Part shown: in pieces, positions 1 to 12,302 of the stretch
Position numbering within the stretch: the stretch's first letter is position 1
How the letters are laid out: every line of letters begins with the position of its first letter
Source: Garcia nutans
Lineage: Eukaryota > Streptophyta > Magnoliopsida > Malpighiales > Euphorbiaceae
Length of the DNA: 64,000 nucleotides
Reading direction: 5' to 3'
NCBI GenBank assembly: GCA_947685225.1
Contig: CANTUV010000076.1
Location: 4,216,001-4,280,000, forward strand
The notes under the pieces: generated by a model
The model's database searches: none
Seen by the model: the letters and a program-made list of their open reading frames with translations, nothing else
Told to the model about the DNA's origin: nothing
Program-made: the position numbers and the translations under genes

Positions 1-235
1 AGAATATTATAAAAAACCTAAATATAGGAAATATAGGAAATCTAATAATAATAAAAATTTTAAAAAGAAAAATATAGCATATAAAGATTTAAAATATTAT
101 AATTGTGGTAAAAAAAGAATAAAAAAATCTAAATATAAGAAATATAGGAAATATAATAATAAAAAAAATTTTAAAAGAAAAATATAGCATATAAAGATTT
201 AGAATATTATAATTATGGTAAAAAGAATGACAAAT
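1..235 (+). repeat. Tandem duplication of the zinc-knuckle segment in copy A
   Basis: Two imperfect units of about 115-120 bp follow each other. Each runs from a lysine/tyrosine-rich codon stretch to a sequence encoding a degraded CxxCGKK knuckle, and each contains the string aaaaatatagcatataaagattta. Other copies (for example B near 7,230-7,350) have this segment once, so this is a local duplication within copy A. Confidence 0.7.
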
Positions 236-511
236 ATCTAGATTTTGTAAATTTAATAAAAATTTTCAAGAATTAAATTTAGAGGAATCTGTATTAAATA
301 AAATAAATGAATTATACTTAGAATCAGAATCTGAAGAATATTGAGAATCTAAAGAGTTAAATCAAATAGATAAAATAAATTCAGAAACTAGTAATAGTTC
401 TAAAATAAGTAGTAAATCAATAAATATGTTAACTAAAGAAGAAGAATCCCTTTTAGAATAGTAAATTATATATGTGACCCTAAGACACAAGAAAAATTCT
501 TAAATAAAAGT

Positions 512-1831
512 TCATTACTAATAAAGCCAAACTCATTCAAATGAGTCCAGATATGATAGAATTTTATAAAAATAAAATAAAAAATTTAGAAAATAAAAAG
601 CTTATTACTAAATCCAGAAGCCCATGATCTTGTGTAGCCTTTTATGTAAATAAAGCCTCTGAAATAGAATGTGGTCCTCCCAGATTAGTAATAAGCTATA
701 AACCTTTAAAAAAAACTTTAAAATGGATAAGGTACCCTATTTCAAATATAAAAAAATTGTTAAACAGATTATATGATGCAAACATTTTTAGTAAATTTGA
801 TATGAAATCTGGATTTTGGTAGATTCAGATTAATCCTAAAGATAGATGTAAAATAACATTTACTGTTCTATTTGGCCAATATGAATGGAATGTAATGCCT
901 TTTGATTTAAAAAATGCACCATTTAAATTTCAGAGAGTTATTAATGATATTTTTAATCCTTATTTAAAATTTTGTACAGTTTACATTGATAATGTTTTAA
1001 TTTTCAGTAATAATGTTTTAATTTTCAGTAAAATCCTAGATGAACATTTTAAACACTTAAAAATATTTTTCATGGTAATAAGAAAGAATGGTTTAGGACT
1101 CAGTAAAACCAAGATGTTCTTATTTCAAACTATGGTTAGATTTTTAGGTTATTATATGGAACAAGGTATAATAGAGCTCATAAAAAGAAACTTAGCCTTT
1201 GGAGATAAGCTTTCTGATCAAATATTAAATAAAGTCCAATTATAAAGATTTTTAGGATGTTTAAATTATTATAGAATTCTATCCAAACCTAAATAGACTA
1301 ATAAAGCCTTTATATGATAGGCTTAGAAAAAATCCTAGCCCATGGACCGAGGTCCATACTAGTATAGTAAAACAGATTAAAGCCCTAGTAAAAACTATTT
1401 CTTGTTTATATATCCTTGATCCATCAGCCCCTAAGATAGTTAAGACTGATGCCTTAGATATAGGATATGGTGGAATCTTAAAACAAATTAAAGAGGGTAG
1501 AGAAACTATAGTCCAGTCTACCTCAGGACATTAGAATCTAACCTAATTAAATTATTCTACTATTAAAAAGAAAATTTTGAGTATTTTAATTTGTATTTCT
1601 AAATTTCAATTTGATTTATTAAACTAAAAGTTTTTACTTCGGATTGATTGTAAAAGTGCAAAAGAAGTTTTACAAAAAGATATAAAAAATCTTGCCTCAA
1701 AATAGATTTTTGCAAGATGGCAAGCTATTTTAAGTATTTTTAATTTTGATATAGAATTTATTAAAGGAGAAAATAACAGTATATCTGATTTTTTGAATCG
1801 TGAATTCCTTCTCAGGAATCATGGAGAATAA
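512..1831 (+). pseudogene. RT-RNase H region of endogenous caulimovirid copy A
   Basis: The reading frame matches the RT and RNase H modules seen more cleanly in copies D and E. The segment before the RT core starts at about 512, the catalytic box reads YIDN rather than YIDD (near 985), and RNase H follows from about 1,440. In-frame stops occur at several places, for example after 1,240 and in the RNase H part. A 21-bp tandem duplication near 990-1,030 repeats the residues NVLIFS. No protease is present upstream. The end overlaps the start of the second ORF, as in the other copies. It cannot encode an active enzyme. Confidence 0.85.
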
Positions 1832-3406
1832 GAAGAAAAAACCAATAAAGCCAAAGAAATAGTAAATCCAGAAGTTAAAATCATAAAATAACCAAGCCTT
1901 CAGGAGTTAAAATTATAAAATCTTGGGCCCAAGTTGCTGAACAAATAAACACTGTAGAGTATGATAAAGCCCAAAATGAAGCAGTAAAGAAATGGGTTAA
2001 CCAGTTGACCCATTCTTCAGAGGTTTTTCAGGCCCTTCAAAAATTAAGCCTCCTGCCTCCTATAAACTTAGCTCCTGTAGCCACAGGTAAAGCTCTAATC
2101 CCTTTTGTAAAACCTGGGACAGAAGAATCTTCCTCTTCAAATGCCCTGTCTGCAAATATTGTAAAATCAGAGTTGGATGTTTCAAAACCCCCCAACTCAA
2201 ATTATTTCTTCAAATTTCTAATTTAATAATTATTCAAAATGGTTTACAAAAACTTTAAGGGATACAGAATTAATAATTGAAAATGGATTCTTGCGAGAAA
2301 TAAATCAGAATCCACGAGATATTATTAAGACTGTATATCATAAAAATTTATTTTTTAGACCTATTGATTTATTAAAATCTCAAGAATACTATTAAGCTAT
2401 TCTTAAAGATACTGGTTTTATAAAATTAAAGCACAACCGTGACCCAAATGATAAAACCATTATATCCCATTTCTCCTTTCAAATTAAAAAAGTTCTTCAT
2501 CCTTCTGAATGGAAAAATTTTTTGTATGAACCTGTGCAAATTAAAGCCAATTTCTCACTTATAAAATAATGTCTTTCTTATACCTATTGGAATTATATAG
2601 ATGTCTGGACTAAAGTTCTCTTTTTCTAGAACCCTACAAATACTCATCTTTTATTACTATATTTTAATACTAATATCAAGACTGATAAAATTCCTACATA
2701 GTTTATAGAATGGTCGTATCATTTTGGTAATGATGAAAGGACTTTGTCACCTGAAGCTCTTTCAGCCTACCAGTATTTTAAAACTCATGCTCACCCTTCT
2801 TTGTATGAAAAATAATTCCCTTCTCTCTTAGTATTTTGTATGAAATTTTTTATACCACGGGTATTTCAATGGTACTTTGAACTAGCATACTTTTCAGGTA
2901 CCAATATGCGTGTGGTATCGAGAATGTATAAAGTCAAGTAGTGGAATGCCTTTAGAAATTTCACTACTGAGATGTTTGTTAAAAAATGGTGCTATGAGCA
3001 AGAGTATGGCCAGATTGATCCAAAATAGACTAATACTTTTGGAGCTCAGAAATCTCATTGTCAAGCCCTTCTCGCAGCTGTAAAGACTGTTGAGGAGTAT
3101 AAAGCCATTATGGAACTGATGGTTGAATCCATTCCCTCAACATCTGAGCCCATAACCTTAAAGCCCTCTTCTTCTGATTTATCCACTAAAACCCAGTCGA
3201 AGAGATCAAAAGCCCATTCGAAAGCCCAGTCTAGAAGAAAGAAGTATGTTTCCTCTTCTTCTTCTTACTCATCATCCACCTCATCATCATCATCATCATC
3301 TGACTCATCTTCTGAATCTAACTCGAATTCAGATTTTTCTCCCAGCAATGAAAATGATAGTTATGAGGTCCTCTCTTCCTTAAAGAAAAATAAAAATAAA
3401 AAATAA
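1821..3406 (+). pseudogene. Second ORF (function unknown) of copy A
   Basis: This is the downstream viral ORF of unknown function. It starts at an ATG inside the end of the RNase H frame and shows the family's parts in order: a short basic N-terminus, a segment with repeated alanine/lysine/glutamine, a tryptophan-rich middle (residue patterns like HPSEW and FIEW), then a serine-rich stretch (3,250-3,330) and a lysine-rich tail. Numerous in-frame stops lie in the middle part (for example near 2,394, 2,568 and 2,630). The last open stretch is 3,110-3,406. In florendovirus-like genomes an ORF sits in this position with no assigned function; I do not assign one. Confidence 0.7.
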
Positions 3407-3535
3407 AAAGGTAAAAAAGAAAAGGAAAAGAAAAGAAAAAAGAAAAAAGAAAAAAAAATTATATTTAGTTTGAATTTTAAAAAGGCAGAAGGAATCTTAT
3501 TCCTTCAGTTTTAATAAAATCGGTGCTCACTGATA

Positions 3536-3765
3536 AATTATTGTTCATCTACAGTATTCATCAGAGAAAACTAACAGTAAAGTCAGAAAAATTGTTCATC
3601 TGCAGTTCTCTACTGTAAAGCAAATAGTAGAGAACTAAGATACTATTCACCTACAATGTCGAACGCGTGAAGATACTATTTTTCCAATATGAAACTATTC
3701 ATCTACAGAACCAATATGTGAAAAATACAGTAAAGATCAGTAAAAGCTCTGCCTATTTGAAAAAT
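3536..3765 (+). promoter_or_regulatory. Viral intergenic region, copy A: palindrome array and promoter remnant
   Basis: Four copies of a hyphenated palindrome of the type TGTTCATCTACAG start near 3,541, 3,592, 3,642 and 3,693, a spacing of about 51 bp. A decayed TATA-like stretch (ctatttgaaaaa, near 3,750) follows at the position where copy E has a clear TATATAA. The conserved block acgcgtgaag lies between the third and fourth repeats. The remaining bases to 4,373 are the transcribed leader/3' region by analogy and hold no ORF I can support. Confidence 0.6.
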
Positions 3766-4373
3766 CTCTTCTGAAGCTTAAAGGGATTGAATTTCTCTCA
3801 AGAATACTCCCAACTCTGAAGAAATCACTGTAAAGCTTAGTTTAGGTTTTTCTTTCCCCTTTCCTCTCACACATACCTTCTTCCATTTATGTATTTCCTT
3901 CATCTATAAAGTTTTTCTGTAAGTTTAAATACTTGTTTTGTATTTTAAATTTTATTTTAAATTTATATTATGTATAAGTATGCTCTATACTTGCAGTTTT
4001 TTCTGATCTGGTATATCAAAAACTTACCTTTAAATTCTATTTGTATTTTGGTATAATACTGGATTTATTGGTATATCGGATGAAAACACAAATATAAATT
4101 CATGAGCTGAATCACGAATGGATAGTATTCCTATATGTACTTAGGTATAACAATTTCAGATGCCAGTATTCCTGTATTTATACTCTGTATAATTTTAAAT
4201 CTTATTAACAAAATATTTGATATGTTTTTAATATACTCTTTTACATTCTTTATATTTATTTAAATTTTGTTTAAATTTTTGTATAGATCTAAGAGTGGAG
4301 CTTATGCTTGATTGCCTATTGCCTAAAAAATTCTAGGTTACTTGATTTTTCTTGTGATCTATCTAGTTTTTGA

Positions 4374-4386
4374 TGGTATCAATGTC
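4374..4386 (+). other. Putative tRNA-Met primer-binding site, degenerate (copy A/B junction)
   Basis: The sequence tggtatcaatgtc matches the usual plant tRNA-iMet primer site (TGGTATCAGAGC) over its first eight bases. It lies where the A intergenic region ends and the B leader begins, as expected for a caulimovirid genome. The match is partial. Confidence 0.5.
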
Positions 4387-4599
4387 ATCTAGGTTTTTGG
4401 GGTGGTAGTAGAAGTATCTAAAGAAGATTTTATTTTTAAGTTTTGACCTATAGTATTAAGAGTGTGATCTTTGACTAGAAATTTGAATATGCAGTAAGTC
4501 CCATTGTTAGCCGAGATGATAAACATTGTAGGGCAGTAAGTCAGTGGTCACTTCTAAAATCTTAGAAATCACTTTTAAACTATTTTTCAAAAATTAAAA

Positions 4600-7500
4600 A
4601 TGAAACCTTTTTTATGTAAATCTGCTAGTACAACTAAATCAAATAATTCTGAATCGTCAGAAATTAAAAGGATAGTAAATAGAAATGAAGTAATTTTAGA
4701 AGATTTTCATAAAGCAATAGATGATTGGATCATACCCAAAGTAGATAAAGAATAAATTTATAAAATTTCATAAATAAATATTTTAAAAACTGATTATACA
4801 ATTAAAACAGAAGAAAGAGATATACAATTGAGTAAACCTTTTGAAAGGATTACACTGTTATCTTCTGAATCCTTAAAATATCATAAAGATTAAAAAATAT
4901 AAATACATACATATAGGATTACTACAAATTGGTATATAACCTTTGACAAGAGAAGGACTAAATACTAGTATATTAATAGTTGTCAGAGATGCTAAGTTTA
5001 TAAACTTTTATGACTCTCTCTTAGGATCTATAAAGACCAGTCTAAGTCAATGATCTATCAACTTCGATATCTATCCTGATATTACAGTGTCATTAGATGA
5101 CTCCAATATCTTAAAAAGTGCAGTATTATAAATTAAAATCCATAATTATAAAATGTTAGAAGGATCAATTCCTGTAGCATTAATCTATAAAATAAAATAT
5201 AAAGCAATGGTATTTGCCTTTACTACTAAATATAAAATGCAGCATAAACCTAGAGAAACCAATTTTCTTCAGACAGACCTTAGTAAAGCCAACACTGTGA
5301 TTCCTAAAACCATATGGTGAAAGGACATCTCCCTTCCTAATTAATAGATTTAAGAAGGAGCAGTTCCTCCTCCAGAACCTGAAAAAACTATAAAACCTAA
5401 TATAAATATTAGTAAGATATAACAATATAAAGATGGTAAAGTAAAATTAAAATTCAGAAGATGAAGTATAAGTAGTAGGTATTCCGATACTTCTTCTTTT
5501 ACTTTAGTATTGACATTTATCACCTTCTCCACCTATGTCACCTACAGTTTCAGCCATTACTAAAAATGTAGCTAACATAGATAGAGAATTAAATGTAATA
5601 AATAAAAATTTTATTTTTAATGAAGATAAATTTTATGAAGAAATTACAACAACTAAACATCTGGATAAAATGATAAAAATTGGTAAAGAACATAAATTTC
5701 AAGAATTAAAAACAGAATATATTAATTTTGTAAAATAAACTGATATTTAAATAAAATTTTTTCATTGGTATAAAAAGATTTATAAAAAATCAGTAAACCC
5801 TATAATAACTAGGAATAAAGAAACAGAATGGAAAGTAAAAAATTAAAGTGAATATCCACCTAAAACTGCTAGTATATTTATGTATGGAGATAATAAAATA
5901 AAATTACACCATTTAAAATAGTAGCAAATGATGATCTGAATAGAAAAATATTAGAGCAAAAAATTTGAGTGATACACATCTACATAGTATAGGACAATAG
6001 TTAAATAGAATAGAAGAATCTATAAAAGATAAAGAAATAATAAAAGTTGATAAAGAAACTTCTGATAAAAAATTAAAAATCCTTGTCTTTAAACCTTTTG
6101 AGGTTTCTAAGACAGGTCAATAAGAAGTCAAACAGTCTCAAGACTCTGACTTCATTAAAGCAATTAAAGATCAGCTTAGTAAAATTGAGTCAACTTCTTA
6201 GTCAAAAGAAGTTGTTCAAGATACACCTTAGTCTAAAATAATTAGTATAGTCACACATGATCAAGAGTTAGAAACAGAAGAAAATTTCAGTCCTGATACT
6301 AAAGATCTTGAATCCTTCAATAAAACAGTAACTCCTCAAATAAATCATATAAGTCACAGTCAGTCTGTAGTACCTAAAATGTCTGCACCATACCTTGGTA
6401 TTATAGAAAGACCTAATATATTATCTCAGTATAAATATAATGTCTTATTAGTATATGAGTGGAATATAGATAACCTATCAGAATATAGCGTCCTTAGTCT
6501 TCTACAACAGATGGCTATGGATACTAATGCCTATAGAACACAGACTAATACATCTGATAAAACTATAGCAGAATTAATTATAGCTAGTTTCACACGCCAA
6601 TTAAAAAGTTAGTGGGATAATCATCTCACTGATGAAAAATATTTAGACATTTAAATGCAATTAAAACCTATGAGGATGGAATACCTATTTTAAATGAACA
6701 CGGTGATACTATTCATGATTCGGTGGCAACACTTATTCTGACTATATCACTTCATTTTATAGGAGATATAACTCATTTAAAAGATAAAAATGTTGAATTA
6801 CTGAGTAACCTCAAATGTAAAAAATTTAATAATTTTTTATTTTATAAAACAACTTTCTGAACTAGGGTAATGCTCAGAGAAGATTCCAACCAGGCATTCT
6901 GAAAGAAATAATTCTTAGCAGGATTACCTTTTTTTCTAGGTGAGAAAGTTAGAAATAATATAAAATAGAAATTTAGGAATCTAATTCCTTATAGCCTTTT
7001 GACTTATGGTCAACTGATCAGTATAGTTTAAAAGGAAGGATTAAAACTTTTTCAAGGCATAAAGTTAAAAAAATCTTTAAAGTTTGATATAAGAAAAACT
7101 AAATAAGAATTAGGATCATTCTGTAAATAATTTGATTAGAGTATAGCTCAAAATTATAAAGAACAATGTTCAACAAGTAAAAGACCTTATAAAAAACCTT
7201 ATTAAAAGAATTATAGAAAGAAATTTGATAAAAAAGAATATTATAAAAAATCTAAATATAAAAAATATAGAACATCTAATAATAAAAAAATTTAAAAAGA
7301 AAAATATAGCATATAAAGATTTAGAATGTTATAATTGTGGTAAAAAAGAATATATATCTAGATTTTATAAATTTAATAAAAAAACTTCAAGAATTAAATT
7401 TAGAGAAATATGTACTAAATAAAATATATAAATTATACTTAGAATCAGAATCTGAAGAATATTCAGAATCTGAAGAGTTAAATCAAATAGATGAAATAAA

Positions 7501-9876
7501 TTCAAAAACTAGTTATAGTTCTAAAATAAGTAGTAAATCAATAAATATGTTAACTAAAGAACAAGAATCTCTTTTAGAATTAATAAAACATATAAGTGAC
7601 CCTAAGACACAAGAAAAATTCTTAAATAAAATATTAGATAATTTTAGTGAAACAAATGAAAAATCTATATCTTATGCATTACCTAGTACTAGTAAATAGA
7701 CTTATAATTTAATAACAATATTAAATAAAAATAAGAAAATAAAAAATAAGCCTACAATAAATAATTTACAAAAGAAAATTAAAGAAATAAAAGTTGAATA
7801 AAAAGAATTAAAATAAAATAATAAATTGATGTAGAACTGTTAAAATTTTTATTAGAAAAATATCATACTTCTTCTGAATCCTCTGAGGAAGAAGAAGAAG
7901 AACAAAAGGAAGATATAGATTAGTATAATAGATAAAGATGAAGTACTTAAAAATTTTATATTTTTATTAAATGAAATAATATCTAGAAAATATTTAATAA
8001 TAATAAAATTAAAATTTTTTGAAAATTATATTATAAATACTATAGCTTTGTTTAATACATGGGCAGATTTAAATTGTATAAAATCTAGTTTAGTACCAAT
8101 GAGATTTTGAAAAAATACTAGAGAAAATTATCTTCTGCAAATAAATCTAAAATGAATGTTCTTTGTAAAAAAACGTTAATTATAAATAAAAATTTAAAAT
8201 TGAAAAATATATCTATTTTAACTGATATGTAACATATGGTGATTTTAGGAATACCATTTATTAATTTAATAACTCCTTATTCAGTAAGAGATGATAGTAT
8301 AACTTTTAAAATAAAAAATTTAAAAATTATTTTTTCATTTATAGAAAAATCTAAAAAAAAATTTAAATTTACTTAAAGCACATTCTATTTATGAATTAGA
8401 AATAAATGCAATAATAAAAGCAAAATCTGAACAACTTTGTAATTCAAAGAAAAATTATCAATTACAAAAAATAAATAAACAGTTAAAGATAGGCTTGGTA
8501 AAAAAAAATAAAATAGACCAAATTAAGGCCCAAATGAAAAATGAACTGTGTATTGATCTGCCCAATACATTTTGAAACAGAAAATAACATATGGTTGATT
8601 TACCCTATGAAGTGGGCTTTGAATAAAAGTCCATTACTACTAAAGTTAGACCCATTCAAATTAATCCAAATATGATAGAATTTTATAAAAATGAAATAAA
8701 AAATTTATTATTAAATTCAGAAGCCCATGGTCTTGTGCGATATTTTATATAAATAAGGCCTTTGAAATAGAACGTGGTGCTCCCAGATTAGTAATAAACT
8801 ATAAAGCTTTAAATAAAGCTTAAAAATAATTAGGTACTCTATTCAAAATAAAAAAGATTTGTTAAACATATTATACGTAGCAAACATTTTTAGTAAATTT
8901 GATTTGAAATCTGAATTTTGACAAATTCAGATTAATCCTAAAGACAGATATAAAACAGTATTTACTGTTTAATTTGGCCAGTATGAATGAAATGTAAATT
9001 TTGTTTTAAAAAAATGCACCCTCTAAATTTTAGAGAGTTATGAATGATATTTTTAACCCTTATTTAACATTTTATATAGTTTAAATTGATGATATTTTAA
9101 TTTTCAGTAAAACTCTAGATGAACATTTTAAACACCTAAAAATATTTTTCATGGTGGTAAGGAAGAATGGTTTAGTACTTAGTAAAACTAAGATGTTCTT
9201 ATTTCAAACTAAAGTTAGATTCTTAGGACATTGTATAGAACAAGATATAATAGAGCCCATTGAAAGAAACTAAGCCTTTAGAGATAAGTTTTCTGATCAT
9301 ATATTAAATAAAGCCCAAATACAGAGATTTTTAGAATGTTTAAATTATGTTATGAAATTTTATCCAAACCTAAAAAGACTAATAAAGTCCTTACATGATA
9401 GGCTTAGGAAAAACTCTAGCCCATGGACCTAGATCCACACTAGTATAGTAAAACATATTAAAGCCCTAGTAAAAACTATTCATTACCTTTATATCCTTAA
9501 TTCACCAGCCCCTAAGATAGTTGAGACTGATACCTCAGATATAGGATATGGTGGGATCTTAAAATATATTAAAGAGGGTAGAGAAACCATAGTCTAGTTT
9601 ACCTCAGGATATTGGAATCTAACAAATTAAATTATTCGACTATTAAAAAAATTTGAGCATTGTAATTTGTATTTCTAAATTTCAATCTGATTTATTAAAC
9701 GAAAATTTTTTATTTTGGATTAATTGTAAAAGTACAAAAGAAGTTTTGTAAGATGGCAAACTATTTTAAGTATTTTTTATTTTGATATAGAATTTATTAA
9801 AGAAGAAAATAACAGTATACATGATTTTCTGACTCATGAATTCCTTCTCAGAAATCATGAAAAAAAAAGGCAATAA
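4600..9876 (+). pseudogene. ORF1 polyprotein remnant of copy B (MP-CP-PR-RT-RH)
   Basis: The start at 4,600 (ATGAAACC) is conserved in position relative to the leader. In order: a movement-protein module (about 4,930-5,340), a linker with a TKNVANIDREL coiled segment (5,535-5,738), a capsid-like module (about 6,380-7,150), a knuckle with CYNCGKK but the later His/Cys lost (7,343-7,380), an acidic tail (7,440-7,700), and a protease whose DTG triad reads NTW (near 8,059). RT follows (about 8,600-9,230) with its YIDD box altered, then RNase H to the stop at 9,874-9,876. Tens of in-frame stops and several frameshifts are present. The polyprotein is inactive. Confidence 0.8.
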
Positions 9877-11555
9877 AGCCAAAAAAAATAGTAAAGTCAG
9901 AACATGATACCTCTCCTGAAGCTCTATCTGATCACTCAGACAATATAACCAAGCCTTCAGGCATTGAAATTATAAAATCTTAGGCCCAAGTGGCTGAACA
10001 AATAAACACTGTAGAGCATGATAAAACCCAAAATGAAGCAATAAAGCAATGAGATAACCAGTGGGCCCATTCTCTAGATATTCTTTAGGCCCTTCAAAAA
10101 TTAGGTATCCCACCTCCTACAAACTTAGCTTCTGCAGCCAAAGGTAAAGCTCTAATCCCATTTGTAAAACCTGAGACATGAGAATCTTCCTGTTTAATGC
10201 TTTATCCACAAATATTGTAAAACTAGAGTTGAATATTTCAAAATTCCCAACTCAAATTATTTCTTCAAATTTCTAATTTAAAAATTATTCAAAATGGTTA
10301 GCAAAAACTTTAAGGGATAGAGAATTAATAATTAAAAATGAATTCTTGCGAGAAGCAAATCAGAATTCATGGGATATTATTAAGACTGTATATCCTAAAA
10401 ATTAGTTTTTTAGACATATTAATTTATTAAAATCTCAAGAATACTATTTATCTATTCTTGAAGATATTGGTTCTATAAAATTAAAGCACAACCGTGACCC
10501 AAATGATAAAACCATTATATCTCATTCCTCCTTTCAAATTAAAAAAGTTCTCCATCCTTTTGAATGGGGAAACTCTTTTGAATGAACCTGTGTAAATTAA
10601 AGGTAATTTCCTCACTTATAAAATAATATGTCCTTCTTATACCTATTGGGATTATGTAGATGCCTGGACTAAAGCTCTCCTTTTCCAGAACCCTATAAAT
10701 ACTCATTCTTGGTTACTATATTTTCATACTAATATCAAGACTAATAAAAAACCTATGTGTTTCATAGAATGGTGGTATTATTTTGGTAATGATGAAAGGA
10801 CTTTGTCACCTGAAGCTCTTTCAACCTACCAATATTTTAAAACCCATGCTCACCCTTCTTTGTATGAAAAATAATTCCCATCTCTCTTAGTATTTTGTAT
10901 GAAATTCTTTATACCATGGGTATTTCAGTAGTACTTTGAACTAGCATACCAATCAGATACCAATATGCATGTGGTATCAAGAATGTATAAAGTCAAGTGG
11001 TGGAATGACTTCAGAAATTTCACTACTGAGATGTCTGTTAAAAAATGGTGCTATGAGCAAGAGTATGGCCAGATTGATTCAAAACAGACTAATACTTTTG
11101 GAGCTCAGAAAGCCCATTGTCAAGCCCTTCTAGCAGTTGCAAAGATCGCTGAGGAGTATAAAGCCATTATGAAACTGATGGTTGAGTCCATTCCCTTAAC
11201 ATCTGAGCCCATAATCTTAAAGCCCTTTTCTTCTGGTTCCTCCACTAATACCCAGTCGAAGAGATCAAAAGCTCATTCTAAAGCCCAGTCCAGAAGAAAG
11301 AAGTATGTTTCCTCTTCTTCTTCTGACTCATCATCCACCTCATCATTGTCATCATCATCTGACTCATCTTTTGAATCTGACTCGAATTCAGATTATGCTC
11401 CCAGTAATGAAAATGATTATTATAGAGTCCTCTCATCAGTAAAAAAAATAAAAAGAAAAAAGAAAAAGGTAAAAAAGAAAAGGACAAGAAAAATAAATAA
11501 AGAAAAAAGAAAAGAAAAAATAAACAAAATAAAAAAAAATTATGTGCAGTTTTAA
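9857..11555 (+). pseudogene. Second ORF (function unknown) of copy B
   Basis: It begins at an ATG overlapping the ORF1 end and shows the same architecture as in copies A, D and E: basic start, SDHSDN-type acidic patch, Trp-rich middle, Ser-rich segment (11,300-11,390) and Lys/Arg-rich tail. The C-terminal 196 codons (10,965-11,555) are uninterrupted; the upstream part has many stops. Function is unknown. A basic tail after a serine block would suit nucleic-acid or chromatin binding, but that is only a guess. Confidence 0.7.
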
Positions 11556-11614
11556 TTTTAAAAAGGCGGAAGAAATCTTATTCCTTCAGTTTCAATAAAA
11601 TCGGTGCCCACTTA

Positions 11615-11850
11615 CAAAATACTGTTTATCTACAGTATTTACCAAAGGAAACCAATTGTAAAGTCAAAAGAACTGTTCATCTACAATTTTCTACAGTAAA
11701 ATAAATAGTACCTCTGACAAGGTACTATTTATCTACAATGTCGGATGCGTGAAAATATTGTTTTCCTAATAGGAAACTATTCATCTACAATACCAGCATG
11801 TGAAAAGCACAGTAAATATCAGTAAAGCTCTGCCTATTTAAAGAACCTCT
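11615..11850 (+). promoter_or_regulatory. Viral intergenic region, copy B: palindrome array and promoter remnant
   Basis: Four palindromic motifs of the TGTTCATCTACA type occur near 11,621, 11,673, 11,723 and 11,776, again about 51 bp apart, with the conserved gcgtgaaa block between the third and fourth. The TATA position reads ctatttaaagaa near 11,836. The copy is broken about 90 bp downstream by the junction with copy C. Confidence 0.6.
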
Positions 11851-11931
11851 TCTGAAGCTTAGAGGCATGGAATTTCTCTCTAGAATACTCCCAACTCTGA
11901 AGAAATCTCTGCAAAGCTTAGTTTAGGTTTT

Positions 11932-12302
11932 ACAATATTTGTGGACAAGGCATTCGAAGAGAAAGATTCTCCTATCCCAGGTTTTACAAAAGGCATTAGA
12001 GCTTTACCTTTGGCTACAGAAGCCAAGTCTTTAGGGGGTGGGAGGCCCAATTTTTAAAGGGCCTGAAGAACCTAAGGAGAATGAGCCAACTGGTTAATCC
12101 ATTGCTTTACTGCTTCATTTTGGGCTTTATCATGCTCCACAGTGTTTATTTGTTCAACTATTTGGGCCCAAGATTTTATGGTTTTAATGCATGAAGGCTT
12201 GGTTATATTGTCTGAGTGATCAGACAAGGCTTTAGGAGAGGCATCAGGTTCTGACTTTACTAATTCTTTAGCTTTATTGGCTTTTTTCTTTTTATTCCCC
12301 AT
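11932..12302 (-). pseudogene. ORF2 N-terminal fragment of copy C
   Basis: It starts at the ATG at 12,302 and encodes the basic start, the SDHSDN patch and the KSWAQ segment seen in copy B, with an in-frame stop at 12,072. The fragment is cut by the B/C junction, so the Trp-rich middle and Ser/Lys tail are absent. Confidence 0.75.

Larger units (their letters stand above)
1..4373 (+). mobile_element. Endogenous caulimovirid copy A (3' part, cut by window edge)
   Basis: This is the 3' portion of an integrated plant pararetrovirus of the older lineage. It contains the end of the capsid region with a CCHC-like knuckle, RT, RNase H, a downstream second ORF and the intergenic region, all in sense on the plus strand. 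Many in-frame stops and indels make every gene in it dead. The aspartic protease and the segment before RT are absent: around position 510 the acidic capsid tail joins directly to the start of the RT module. The copy ends where a sequence resembling a tRNA-Met primer-binding site begins, and copy B follows head to tail. Family placement is by gene order and motifs only. Confidence 0.85.
4374..11931 (+). mobile_element. Endogenous caulimovirid copy B (near full-length, older lineage)
   Basis: This is the most complete copy of the older lineage. It runs from the primer-site region through leader, ORF1 (movement protein, capsid, protease, RT, RNase H), ORF2 and most of the intergenic region. It stops abruptly near 11,931, shortly after the promoter region, where it meets copy C in opposite orientation. 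Frequent stops and small indels show long residence in the host genome. Copy A precedes it head to tail, consistent with integration of a concatemer or tandem recombination. Confidence 0.85.

Noticed and set aside
5180..5532. Minus-strand open frames over the movement-protein part of copy B
   Set aside because: They are antisense to the recognisable plus-strand viral frame and have no family features.
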